In this document: positions 32,667 to 41,254 of the stretch, in pieces
Layout: each line of letters starts with the position of its first letter
Position numbering within the stretch: position 1 is the first letter of the stretch
Assembly (NCBI GenBank): GCA_963851325.1
Contig: CAWKOR010000001.1
Coordinates: forward strand, 1 to 64,000
Length of the DNA: 64,000 nucleotides
Direction: 5' to 3'
DNA from: DATGKG01 sp963851325
GTDB lineage: Bacteria > Desulfobacterota > Binatia > Binatales > Binataceae
Notes under the pieces: generated by a model
Seen by the model: only the letters and a program-made list of their open reading frames with translations
Databases searched by the model: none
What the model was told of the DNA's origin: nothing
Made by a program: the position numbers and the translations under genes

Positions 32667-34484
32667 ATGACCATACCCGACGGAGTGGATGGAAACATGG
32701 AGAATTCGCAAGACTCCCCGAAGAAACCCGAAAAGCCGTTGTCCTCCAACTACTCGGCGGCACGCCCGCGAGAACCGCGGCCGCAGGAGTACTACGAAGA
32801 CATCAAGCACAAGTTCGCCGAAGAGCGCGACCTGCGCCTGAAGTATCGGCCCGAGGGCACTAAACAGTTTTTCACCGATTTCGACGGCACTCCGTTCGAG
32901 AGCTACGAGGTCGATCCTTTCGTCGAAACGGTGAAGCCTCGCGAGGCGCTCAACGACACCGTCGAGGTGCTGTTCATCGGCGGCGGATTTTCTGCGCTGC
33001 TGACCTCGGCGCGGCTGCGCGAGGTCGGCGTCGAAAGCATCCGTATCGTCGAGCGCGGCGGCGATGTCGGCGGGACCTGGTACTGGAATCGTTATCCTGG
33101 TGTGGCATGCGATGTGGTCGCATACGACTATTTGCCGCTGCTCGATGAAATGAACTACGTGCCCAAGGACCATTACGCGAAGGGGCCGGAGATTCTCGCG
33201 CACTGCCAGGCCATCGCGCGGCGCTACAATTTGTATGAGCTGGCGGTGTTCCAGACTACCGTCACATCGACGGTCTGGAACGAAGAAGAGAAGATGTGGC
33301 ACCTCGAGACCGATCGCGGCGATCATATGCGGGCGCGATTTGTGATCTGCGCCAACGGCACGCTCTCCAAGCCGAAGCTCTCGAAGATCAAGGGGATGGA
33401 GAAGTTCAAGGGCTACTCCTTCCATACCGGGCGCTGGGATTACGAATACACCGGCGCGGATCTGAGTAAGTTGAAGGACAAAGTGGTCGGCATCATCGGG
33501 ACCGGCGCGTCTGCGGTGCAGGCGATCCCGCGCCTCGGCGCGAACGCCAAGGAGCTTTACGTCTTTCAGCGCACGCCATCTTCGGTCGACATTAAGGACG
33601 ATTGGGCGACCGATCCGGAATGGGCCAAGAAGCTGAAACCGGGATGGCAGGCCGAACGGCGCGCAAAGGCGAAAGCCGCGCCGGGGATGTTTGACCAGAT
33701 GCGGCTTAACCAGGAGTCGATCACGCGCGAGGAAAAAATCCGGCGCCAGGAGAACGCCAACATCGACTACATGATGCGCATCCACAAGCGCATCGAGGAG
33801 ATCGTCAAGGACAAGGCCACCGCGGATTCGCTGAAGCCATGGTACATGTTCATGTGCAAGCGGCCGTGCTTCGACAACGACTATCTACCGACCTACAACC
33901 GCCCCAACGTCCACCTGATCGACACCCACGGCAAAGGCATCCTCGAAATCAACGAAGACGGCCCGGTGTTCGAGGGCAAGACTTACAAGCTCGATCTGCT
34001 GATCTACGCCACCGGCTTCGAAGTGCAGAAGACCGGCATCTACAACAAGATCGTGGGCGAGAACGGACTGGACCTGAACGACAAGTACGCGAACGGGGTT
34101 CGCACGCTGCTGGGTATCCATTCGGAAAATTATCCGAACCTCTTCATCATGGGGGGCTACCAGGCGTCGTTCCAGTTCAACCTGACCGATATGCTGCAGG
34201 CGCAGGGCGATCACATCGCGGCATGCATCAACTACGCGCGCGCCAATGGCTACCAGACCATCGAGGTGACGCCGGAATCCGAGGAGTACTGGGTCCAGGA
34301 AGTCATCAAGCATCGCGGCAAGACCACTCGCAACCAGGATTGCACGCCGGGATACTACAACTTCGAAGGCGAGTTCCAGCGTCGTCAGGATGGCAACTAC
34401 AACGGTGGCTTCAACGCCTACTGCAATCATCTCGATGAGGTGAGTGCGCATCCGGATCAGCACTTCAGCTTCACCCGGGAATAG
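32667..34484 (+). CDS. Baeyer-Villiger-type flavin monooxygenase
   Basis: The 605-residue protein has two Rossmann motifs (F-I-G-G-G-F-S-A-L, ~98, and I-I-G-T-G-A-S-A-V, ~276) and the Baeyer-Villiger fingerprint F-K-G-Y-S-F-H-T-G-R-W (~249-259) between them. It inserts oxygen next to a ketone using NADPH and FAD. The ~75-residue N-terminal extension before the first Rossmann motif is usual for the long steroid- or cyclic-ketone-type enzymes. ATG 32667 is kept, but ATG 32697 is also possible. It is the first + strand gene after a divergent gap of 152 bp. Confidence 0.92.
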   Translation: MTIPDGVDGNMENSQDSPKKPEKPLSSNYSAARPREPRPQEYYEDIKHKFAEERDLRLKYRPEGTKQFFTDFDGTPFESYEVDPFVETVKPREALNDTVEVLFIGGGFSALLTSARLREVGVESIRIVERGGDVGGTWYWNRYPGVACDVVAYDYLPLLDEMNYVPKDHYAKGPEILAHCQAIARRYNLYELAVFQTTVTSTVWNEEEKMWHLETDRGDHMRARFVICANGTLSKPKLSKIKGMEKFKGYSFHTGRWDYEYTGADLSKLKDKVVGIIGTGASAVQAIPRLGANAKELYVFQRTPSSVDIKDDWATDPEWAKKLKPGWQAERRAKAKAAPGMFDQMRLNQESITREEKIRRQENANIDYMMRIHKRIEEIVKDKATADSLKPWYMFMCKRPCFDNDYLPTYNRPNVHLIDTHGKGILEINEDGPVFEGKTYKLDLLIYATGFEVQKTGIYNKIVGENGLDLNDKYANGVRTLLGIHSENYPNLFIMGGYQASFQFNLTDMLQAQGDHIAACINYARANGYQTIEVTPESEEYWVQEVIKHRGKTTRNQDCTPGYYNFEGEFQRRQDGNYNGGFNAYCNHLDEVSAHPDQHFSFTRE

Positions 34485-34580
34485 CAGCCATCGCGAAGGT
34501 CTCCGGTCCTACTTTAACGTTGGGATGGTGGTCGGGCTCGTTACGCGCATCATGGTGCGATCTAACGAGGGTGGAAGGGT

Positions 34581-34655
34581 TGGTGCCCCGGCCGGGAATC
34601 GAACCCGGACTTGAGGTTCCGGAGACCTCCGTGATGTCCTTTTCACTACCGGGGC
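34581..34655 (-). tRNA. tRNA-Arg (anticodon CCG)
   Basis: The minus-strand sequence folds as a cloverleaf: acceptor GCCCCGG/CCGGGGC with encoded CCA, an anticodon arm GAGGU-CUCCGGA-ACCUC giving anticodon CCG after U33, and a T arm with GGUUCGAUUCC. Proteins predicted across this DNA are artefacts. Confidence 0.92.
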
Positions 34656-34750
34656 ATCGGCAGAAACAAGAAAGTATCGTGTGGGATGGATGCGAACAAG
34701 CCACCGCACCAATCCCACGCATCGGCGCGGGATAGTCTGGTATCGATCGG

Positions 34751-34782
34751 TTGGTGGGCGGTGCAGGGATTGAACCTGCGAC
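34751..34782 (-). repeat. Duplicated 3' end of tRNA-Val (att-like site)
   Basis: These 32 bp are identical to 36180-36211, the 3' end (acceptor, T arm, CCA) of the intact tRNA-Val. The rest of the tRNA is absent here, so this is a displaced 3' fragment, the usual scar of tRNA-targeted integration. Confidence 0.8.
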
Positions 34783-35052
34783 CGGTCTGTGGCGCCTCTT
34801 TCCGGTTCACCAACAGCCCGGCCGTAACGACCCTCCTACGCTTCCGAAGCGAACGCCGGCAAGGGATTTCGATTCTGTGCGATTGGAACGAAACCGCGAC
34901 ACGCGAACCTCTGAGCTGCCAATGTTGATACGATCAGGGCGGGATGGGTCGCGCCCGCGGACGCGGTTTCCAAATATGCTCTGCTTGCGGTCTACGGTTG
35001 AGCGACGGCGCTCCGCGAATGATATGTTGGCAGACACCGAAAGAATACCTCT

Positions 35053-36009
35053 CTAGTCGTTCATTTTGGATTCGGTCGGCAGTGTTGCTCGGATGGTCGC
35101 CTTGATACGGTCCGCCGCGTCCACGAGTTCAAATTCGTTCCACAAAATAGTATGGCTATGGTTTGTGTCGAAGTGCGTTTTCCTTTTCTCGAAGTAAGCA
35201 TGTTCGCAGGAATAGATCACCGGGCGCCCCAAGCCTTCTGCAAATCCAGCTTCCCAGTAAGCGCCGGCATTCGAGTTTGTCAGCTCGCAAACCGTAAAAC
35301 GCGCGCGGCGAATCTCAACTCGAAGTCGATTGTCTATCAGCCCGGCGGGCGGATTGTCATTGATTCTGGACAGTCGGAATCCAGTCGAAAAGATCGCGTC
35401 TTGATAAACCTTAAATACTCGATCCAGTAAAGGATCGCCGAAGGGCATCGCCATGAAGGCAACTTTGCTCTCTACGTTCTCTCGCTTCAACTCTTCGTAC
35501 CGACGCCACCCTTGGAATGTTAGACCAATTTGGTCGCTATACTGATGGATATATGGAGGGTTGACGAGATGTTCGGCTCCTAAGCCGCTTATGAGAGTTT
35601 GAATAGTTCGATTGTTTGTGGGGCCCGGTGTGGCCCCGATTTTGGCGGCTACCTCCCTGTAGTTCGTTAGGGGAATTGATGATTCGGGCTTACCGCATTT
35701 GACAAGCGCGTCACCTAGGTACACGAGTAATGCGTCGGCTTGCTGGGGCACCGATGGCCGGACCTCGTTCATGAGCTGCGTCAATAAATCGCGATCGATT
35801 GCGAGAGTGCTTCCGTGGTCGTGCGCTAGCCTGATTAAATGACTGACGACGCCACGTCGCTCCGGTCGAACTCGCAATTCGAGTTCGGCGGAACCGGTTA
35901 CTGTGAAGTTTCCACAGCCGTCGCACCGTACAGCTTTGCGATTACCTCCGTCCTCATCCGTCATTTGCGCCGGGTCTTCGCAAACGGGGCATGCAGCGAC
36001 AATCGGCAT
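35053..36009 (-). CDS. Zinc-ribbon plus TIR/deoxyribosyltransferase-like protein, putative defence effector
   Basis: The 318-residue protein starts with a CxxC...CxxC zinc ribbon (C7, C10, C29, C32), followed by a helical middle that may be a winged helix (~100-180). The C-terminal domain (~184-305) has F-M-A-M-P-F near its start, then L-I-D-N-R-L-x-x-E-I-R-R-A-R-F-T-V-C-E-L-T and Y-W-E-A-G-F-A-E-G-L-G. This is the strand-loop pattern of nucleoside deoxyribosyltransferase/TIR-like domains, with the Glu of Y-W-E-A-G in the catalytic position. Nucleotide or NAD cleavage in anti-phage defence is inferred. It is the only gene of a tRNA-integrated islet. Confidence 0.6.
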   Translation of the reverse strand: MPIVAACPVCEDPAQMTDEDGGNRKAVRCDGCGNFTVTGSAELELRVRPERRGVVSHLIRLAHDHGSTLAIDRDLLTQLMNEVRPSVPQQADALLVYLGDALVKCGKPESSIPLTNYREVAAKIGATPGPTNNRTIQTLISGLGAEHLVNPPYIHQYSDQIGLTFQGWRRYEELKRENVESKVAFMAMPFGDPLLDRVFKVYQDAIFSTGFRLSRINDNPPAGLIDNRLRVEIRRARFTVCELTNSNAGAYWEAGFAEGLGRPVIYSCEHAYFEKRKTHFDTNHSHTILWNEFELVDAADRIKATIRATLPTESKMND

Positions 36010-36180
36010 GAGCAGACCTCCCTATTTTTAGGGTGAAGACATCAGTAGAGCGAGTTAGCTTGTCCAGAAGAAGCCCGCCGCGAGCCCATTCGAGAACGAC
36101 AAGAGCGTTTCTCTTGGCGCAGATTTGGCGCTGACGCTTTTTGGCGCAAGTGTGAAATCCCGAAAAACCCTTGATTTCGT

Positions 36181-36255
36181 TGGTGGGCGGTGCAGGGATT
36201 GAACCTGCGACACCCGGCTTGTAAGGCCGATGCTCTACCGCTGAGCTAACCGCCC
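36181..36255 (-). tRNA. tRNA-Val (anticodon UAC)
   Basis: The minus strand folds as a complete tRNA: acceptor GGGCGGU/ACCGCCC with encoded CCA, D arm GCUC...GAGC, anticodon arm UCGGC-CUUACAA-GCCGG giving anticodon UAC after U33, T arm GCAGG-UUCAAUC-CCUGC. It is the target of the islet ending at 34751. Confidence 0.95.
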
Positions 36256-36314
36256 ACTGGGTCCTTTTATATATACGCGATCATCGACGCGAAGCATCGA
36301 CTCGATCGGTTCGC

Positions 36315-36353
36315 AAAAAAATGCGCCCGGTCGGAGCCATCTCCGGCGGGCGC
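36315..36353 (-). terminator. Intrinsic terminator of hup
   Basis: GCGCCCG (36323-36329) pairs with CGGGCGC (36347-36353), with an inner GGAG/CTCC stem. On the minus strand the hairpin is followed by seven T residues (the A-run 36315-36321). It is a classic factor-independent terminator 22 bp beyond the hup stop codon and ends the tig-clpPX-lon-hup gene run. Confidence 0.88.
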
Positions 36354-36374
36354 GAAGTCCGATCGCATGCGCTC

Positions 36375-36698
36375 TCAGCTTTCGGGGCTGCTCGAACCGG
36401 ATGCTGCCGGTTGCCCATCAAGGCCTTCGTTCAGGGAATCCTTGAGCTGCTTGCCCGGTTTGAACTTCGCCGAGCGGCTCGCGGATATCTGGATCGACTC
36501 GCCGGTCTTGGGATTGCGGCCGGTGCGGGCCTGGCGATCCGAGACCGAGAAGGTGCCGAAGCCCGAGATATTTACGCGCTGGCCCTGCTTCAATGCCGTG
36601 ATGATGTCCTCGAGGACAATGTTGATAGCCTTTTCAGCTTCGGCCTTGTTCATGGGAAGCTTGTTGGCCAGGGTCTCGATTAGTTCCGCCTTTGTCAT
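36375..36698 (-). CDS. hup: HU family DNA-binding protein
   Basis: The 107-residue protein matches HU/IHF: M-T-K-A-E-L-I-E-x-L-A, the central I-S-G-F-G-T-F-S-V, and the arm motif G-R-N-P-K-T-G-E-S-I-Q-I. It bends DNA and organises the nucleoid. A ~15-residue Gly/Ser tail beyond the usual end is unusual. The ATG at 36698 starts at the conserved M-T-K; an upstream in-frame start would add nine residues. It follows lon, as hupB does in E. coli. Confidence 0.92.
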   Translation of the reverse strand: MTKAELIETLANKLPMNKAEAEKAINIVLEDIITALKQGQRVNISGFGTFSVSDRQARTGRNPKTGESIQISASRSAKFKPGKQLKDSLNEGLDGQPAASGSSSPES

Positions 36699-36733
36699 GG
36701 CTGCTGCGGCGCCCTCCCGTACCAAGGTTTGAA

Positions 36734-36767
36734 CTGCGAGGCTGCACTATAGCGTGCAGCCTCGCAG
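36734..36767 (-). other. Perfect 14-bp hairpin between lon and hup
   Basis: CTGCGAGGCTGCAC (36734-36747) pairs exactly with GTGCAGCCTCGCAG (36754-36767) around a 6-nt loop. There is no T-run on the minus strand, so it may be an RNA-processing or mRNA-stabilising stem or an attenuator between lon and hup rather than a simple terminator. Confidence 0.6.
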
Positions 36768-36783
36768 TATTCATATCAGGTTG

Positions 36784-39255
36784 TTAAGAAAGGTTTGGGT
36801 TGGGCGAGACGGTCGGCTCTTCCTCGTCTTCGCCGAGTTCAGCCTTTTCCTCCGCTTCGAAGCGGGACGGCGTCGGTGCGGGCGACTTCTGCGAGAAAAA
36901 CGCGTCCGGATCGGCCAGCACCAGCGCATGCTTGAGCACATCGTCCATATGCTCGACCATCATGAGGGTGACGCCCTTGAGAATCGGCGCCGGAATCTCC
37001 TCGATGTCCTTTTCGTTCTCCTTCGGAATCAGGACCATTTTGATTCCGCCGCGATGCGCCGCCAGAACCTTCTCCTTCAATCCACCGATCGGCATGACGC
37101 GTCCGCGCAGCGTGATTTCGCCCGTCATCGCGAGGTCGTTGCGCACCGGCACCTTGCATAGCGCCGAGACCAGCGCGGTGGCGAGGGTGATTCCGGCAGA
37201 GGGGCCGTCTTTTGGAATCGCGCCCTCCGGCAAGTGAATGTGGATATCTATCTTGTGGTAGAAGTCCGACGCGAGCCCGATTCTGTCAGCGCGCGATCGC
37301 ACGTATGACATCGCAGCCTGCGCGCTCTCCTGCATCACCTCGCCAAGCTGGCCGGTGATGGTCAGCTTGCCGCGTCCGGGTACGATCGTCACCTCGACCT
37401 GAAGCAGTTCGCCGCCCATCTCGGTCCACGCGAGGCCGGTGGCGACGCCGATCTGCGGCTCGGTGTCCGCGATTCCATAACGGAAGCGCGGCGGGCCGAG
37501 GAACTTAGGCACGCTGGAACTGGTGATCTTCACGTGCGCGCTGCGATCAGTCTTGACGACTTCGACCGCGGCTTTACGGCATACGCCGGCGATTTCGCGT
37601 TCGAGGTTACGGACGCCCGATTCGCGGGTGTAGCGGCGCAGGATCATGAGCAGGGCGCCGTCGGAGAACTCGATGTTCTCTTCCTTGAGGCCGTTGGCCT
37701 CGCGCTGCTTCTTGACCAGATATCGTTTCGCGATGTTGAGCTTCTCGACCTCGGTGTAGCCGGGGATGCGGATGACTTCCATTCGGTCGAGCAGCGGGCG
37801 CGGGATGCGATCCAGCGTATTCGCGGTGGTGATGAACATCACCTTGGACAGATCGTAGTCGCAATCGAGGTAGTGATCGTTAAACGTGTTGTTCTGCTCA
37901 GGATCGAGAACTTCGAGCAGTGCCGAGGACGGGTCGCCGCGGAAATCGGTGGACATCTTGTCCACTTCATCCAGCAGCATCACAGGATTGCTGGAACCGG
38001 CCTTGCGCAAGGACTGGATCACCTTGCCCGGCAATGCGCCGATGTAAGTGCGGCGATGGCCGCGAATCTCGGCTTCGTCGCGCACGCCGCCGAGGGATAC
38101 GCGCACGAACTTGCGCGCCGTCGAACGCGCGATCGATTTGCCCAGCGAGGTCTTGCCGACGCCCGGAGGCCCGACCAGGCACAGGATGGGACCTTTCATC
38201 TGACCGACCAGGGTTTCAACCGCAAGGTATTCAAGGATACGCTCCTTGACCTTTTCGAGTCCGTAGTGGTCTTCCTCGAGGATGCGTTCGGCTTCCTTGA
38301 TGTCGAGCTTGTCCTCGGTGTATTCGAACCACGGAAGCGCCAGGAACCAATCGAGGTAGTTCCGGACCACGGTCGCCTCGGCCGACATGGGCGACATCAT
38401 CTTGAGCTTTTTGATTTCGCGCTCGCACTTTTCGCGGGCTTCGGCCGGCATCTTCTTCTGCCGCAGCTTTTCTTCCAATTCCTGAATCTCGTTCTTGAAT
38501 TCGTCTTTCTCGCCGAGCTCTTTCTGAATCGCGCGCATCTGCTCGTTGAGGTAGTACTCCTTCTGGGTCTTCTCCATCTGCTTCTTGACCCGGGAGCGGA
38601 TGCGTTTTTCGACTTCGAGGATCTCGAGCTCCGATCTCATATAGCCGAGGATCTTTTCCAGCCGCTCAGCGGGATTGGAGGTCTCCAGCAGCGCCTGCTT
38701 GTCCTCTAGCTTGATCGACAGATGTCCCACCAGCTTGTCGGCCAGAAACGCGGGGTCATCAACCGCGGCGATCGAGGTGACCATCTCGGGCGGGATTTTC
38801 TTGTTGAGCCGCACGTAGTTGTCGAAGGTCGAGGTGACCGAGCGGATGAGCGCCTCGACTTCGGTGGTGCGCTCGCACACCTCTTCGATCTCTTCGGCCT
38901 CGACCTGGAAGTACTCATCCTGTCCGACGTACTTCAGGATGCGCGCCCGTTTCTTGCCCTCGAGCAATGCCTTGACGGTGCCGTCGGGAAGCCGCAGCAA
39001 CTGCACCACGACGCCGAGCGTGCCGACGTTGTACAGGTCGCCCGCCTGCGGATCGGCCACCTTGGCATCTTTCTGGGCGACCAGCAGGATCGGGCGCTTG
39101 CTGGCTTCGGATGCTTCCAGGGCTTTGATCGATTTTTGCCGCCCCACGAAGATTGGATAGACTTCGTGCGGGAACACTATCAGCTCACGCAACGGAAGCA
39201 GTGGAACCACTGCCGCCGCGCCAGGGTTGTCTTTCTTGTCGTTTCTAAAAAGCAT
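36784..39255 (-). CDS. lon: ATP-dependent Lon protease
   Basis: The 823-residue protein has all Lon parts: an N-terminal substrate domain (P-L-L-P-L-R-E-L-I-V-F-P), a long coiled-coil region (~190-290), Walker A G-P-P-G-V-G-K-T (~361), Walker B with L-L-D-E-V-D-K-M, and the protease domain with K-D-G-P-S-A-G containing the catalytic Ser (~686) and the Lys (~729). It degrades misfolded and regulatory proteins in the cytoplasm. It lies 20 bp downstream of clpX on the same strand. Confidence 0.97.
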   Translation of the reverse strand: MLFRNDKKDNPGAAAVVPLLPLRELIVFPHEVYPIFVGRQKSIKALEASEASKRPILLVAQKDAKVADPQAGDLYNVGTLGVVVQLLRLPDGTVKALLEGKKRARILKYVGQDEYFQVEAEEIEEVCERTTEVEALIRSVTSTFDNYVRLNKKIPPEMVTSIAAVDDPAFLADKLVGHLSIKLEDKQALLETSNPAERLEKILGYMRSELEILEVEKRIRSRVKKQMEKTQKEYYLNEQMRAIQKELGEKDEFKNEIQELEEKLRQKKMPAEAREKCEREIKKLKMMSPMSAEATVVRNYLDWFLALPWFEYTEDKLDIKEAERILEEDHYGLEKVKERILEYLAVETLVGQMKGPILCLVGPPGVGKTSLGKSIARSTARKFVRVSLGGVRDEAEIRGHRRTYIGALPGKVIQSLRKAGSSNPVMLLDEVDKMSTDFRGDPSSALLEVLDPEQNNTFNDHYLDCDYDLSKVMFITTANTLDRIPRPLLDRMEVIRIPGYTEVEKLNIAKRYLVKKQREANGLKEENIEFSDGALLMILRRYTRESGVRNLEREIAGVCRKAAVEVVKTDRSAHVKITSSSVPKFLGPPRFRYGIADTEPQIGVATGLAWTEMGGELLQVEVTIVPGRGKLTITGQLGEVMQESAQAAMSYVRSRADRIGLASDFYHKIDIHIHLPEGAIPKDGPSAGITLATALVSALCKVPVRNDLAMTGEITLRGRVMPIGGLKEKVLAAHRGGIKMVLIPKENEKDIEEIPAPILKGVTLMMVEHMDDVLKHALVLADPDAFFSQKSPAPTPSRFEAEEKAELGEDEEEPTVSPNPNLS

Positions 39256-39274
39256 TTGTTTGATCCCGGACCGG

Positions 39275-40525
39275 TCAGGCCGTCTCTGCCGTCTTTTGGT
39301 AAACTAAAAGCGGCTGTTCTTTCTGGGTTACTGTTTCCTCCGAGATCAGGACCTCCTTGATGTTGGGTTGCGACGGGATGTCATACATCAGGTCCACCAT
39401 TATGCTCTCCATGATGGCCCGCAGCCCGCGCGCACCCGACTTCCGTTTGAGCGCCTCCCGCGCGATCGCGCGCAAAGCGCCGTGGGTGAACTTCAGGTGC
39501 ACATTCTCCATGTCGAAGAGTTTCTGATACTGCCGCACCAGCGCATTCTTCGGCTCGGTCAGAATGCGTACCAACGCATCCTCATCGAGTTCGCCGAGGG
39601 TGGCGATGACTGGCAGACGCCCAACGAATTCAGGAATCAGCCCGAACTTGAGGAGGTCCTCAGGCTGAACATCATAGAGCAACTCTGAAACCGACTTGGT
39701 GTCGCGATGGGTGAGGTCCGCGCGGAATCCCATCGTTTTTCCCGCCAAACGGCGCCGAATGATATCCTCCAGTCCGACGAACGCGCCGCCGCAGATGAAC
39801 AGAATATTGGTGGTATCGACCTGCAGGAATTCCTGCTGCGGATGTTTGCGGCCGCCCTTGGGCGGTACCGACGCCATGGTACCCTCAATGATCTTCAGCA
39901 AGGCTTGCTGGACGCCCTCGCCGGAGACATCGCGGGTGATCGATGGGTTGTCGCCCTTGCGTGCGATTTTGTCGATTTCGTCGATATAAACGATGCCGCG
40001 CTGGCATCGCTCGATGTCGTAATCGGCATTCTGGAGCAGCGACAAGATGATGTTTTCGACATCCTCGCCGACATAGCCGGCCTCGGTGAGAGAGGTCGCG
40101 TCGGCAATCGTGAAGGGTACCTGGAGGAAGCGGGCCAGCGTCTGCGCCAGCAGCGTCTTGCCGGTTCCGGTCGGACCTATGAGAAGGATGTTGGATTTTT
40201 GGAGTTCGACGTCGCCGGTCACCATCTGCGAGTCGATTCGCTTGTAGTGGTTATGGACGGCGACCGAGAGAATTTTCTTGGCGCGTTCCTGACCGATTAC
40301 ATACTGGTCGAGAACCCGCTTAATCTCCGCCGGCTTGGGGACCGCGGAAGATTGGCTGAATGCCTCTTCGTTGTCGGTTTCCTCGGCGATTATATCGTTA
40401 CAAAGATCGATACACTCGTCGCAGATGTAAACCGTGGGCCCCGCGATGAGCTTGCGCACTTCGTCCTGGCTCTTCCCACAGAACGAGCACACCAAATTGC
40501 CCGAGCGGTCCTCATGCTTCGCCAT
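39275..40525 (-). CDS. clpX: ClpX ATPase subunit of ClpXP protease
   Basis: The 416-residue protein has the N-terminal zinc-binding domain (C-S-F-C-G-K ... C-D-E-C, four Cys), Walker A G-P-T-G-T-G-K-T (~122), Walker B I-V-Y-I-D-E-I-D-K-I, and the I-P-E-F-V-G-R-L-P sensor region. It unfolds substrates for ClpP. It lies 16 bp after clpP, in the order expected of tig-clpP-clpX-lon. Confidence 0.97.
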   Translation of the reverse strand: MAKHEDRSGNLVCSFCGKSQDEVRKLIAGPTVYICDECIDLCNDIIAEETDNEEAFSQSSAVPKPAEIKRVLDQYVIGQERAKKILSVAVHNHYKRIDSQMVTGDVELQKSNILLIGPTGTGKTLLAQTLARFLQVPFTIADATSLTEAGYVGEDVENIILSLLQNADYDIERCQRGIVYIDEIDKIARKGDNPSITRDVSGEGVQQALLKIIEGTMASVPPKGGRKHPQQEFLQVDTTNILFICGGAFVGLEDIIRRRLAGKTMGFRADLTHRDTKSVSELLYDVQPEDLLKFGLIPEFVGRLPVIATLGELDEDALVRILTEPKNALVRQYQKLFDMENVHLKFTHGALRAIAREALKRKSGARGLRAIMESIMVDLMYDIPSQPNIKEVLISEETVTQKEQPLLVYQKTAETA

Positions 40526-40541
40526 TACTGCCTCCCATGCT

Positions 40542-41139
40542 TCACTTGGAGGGCCCTCGGCTAACGATTACCTCATCGATTAGCCCATATTCAACCGCCT
40601 GCTGCGGCGCCATGAAGTAGTCGCGGTCAGTGTCCTTTTCCAGCTTTCGCAGGCTTTGCCCAGTATGCTTGACCAGGATGTTGTTGAGTTCCTCGCGCAT
40701 CCGCAAAATCTCTTTGGCGTGAATTTCGAGATCGCTCGCCTGACCCCTCGCGCCGCCGAGTGGTTGATGGATACAAATCGTCGAATGGGGCAGGGCATAA
40801 CGCTTGCCCTTCTGACCAGCGGCAAGCAGCACCGCGCCCATGCTGGCCGCAAATCCCATACATAATGTCGAAACCGCCGGCTTGATGAACTGCATCGTGT
40901 CGTAGATGGCGAGGCCGGCAGTCACCGATCCACCCGGCGAGTGGATGTAAAGGCTGATTTCCTTGTCGGGATCCTCGGACTTCGAGGAACAGGAATTGGG
41001 CGGTAATCAGATTGGCGACGTCATCGTTGATTTCGGTACCGAGAAAAACGATGCGATCCCGCAACAGCCGCGAATAGATATCGTAGGCGCGCTCACCGCG
41101 GCCGGTTTGCTCGACAACCATCGGGACCAGATTGCTCAT
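40542..41139 (-). CDS. clpP: ClpP protease subunit, single-base frameshift
   Basis: Two frames join into a normal ~198-residue ClpP. The N-part (V-V-E-Q-T-G-R-G-E-R-A-Y-D-I-Y-S-R-L-L) ends at L-F-L-E; the C-part begins near T-A-G-L-A-I-Y-D-T-M. It includes the catalytic Ser (A-A-S-M-G-A), His (I-C-I-H-Q-P) and Asp (D-R-D-Y-F-M). One extra base at about 40980-40983 shifts the frame. Because clpX and lon are intact and ClpP is highly conserved, a sequencing or assembly error is more likely than a true pseudogene. The start is ATG 41139. Confidence 0.9.
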
Positions 41140-41254
41140 AAAACCGAGCCACGGAGGGGACTTTTCCACCCCTGTGCGCAGCACAACTCCCCGAAGCCGA
41201 TTCTATCGGTTTCAAATTTTTCGGGCAACATGAACCGCCGCTTAAAGGGACGTT

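Larger units (their letters stand above)
34751..36211. mobile_element. Small tRNA-Val-integrated islet with one candidate defence gene
   Basis: The ~1.4-kb segment is bounded by 32-bp direct repeats of the tRNA-Val 3' end and lies directly downstream of the intact tRNA, the standard layout of an integrated element. It contains one gene (35053-36009) and about 270 bp of non-coding DNA (34783-35052). No integrase is present, so it is either a remnant or was mobilised in trans. Confidence 0.65.

Noticed and set aside
34751..34782. A second tRNA-Val gene
   Set aside because: Only the 3' 32 bases are present; the anticodon arm and D arm are missing, so it is an att-like fragment.
34520..35056. 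ORFs on the + strand across 34520-35056 with G-A-G-I-E-P-A-T-like text
   Set aside because: They are artificial translations of the antisense strand of tRNA-Arg and the duplicated tRNA-Val end; this is a well-known annotation artefact.
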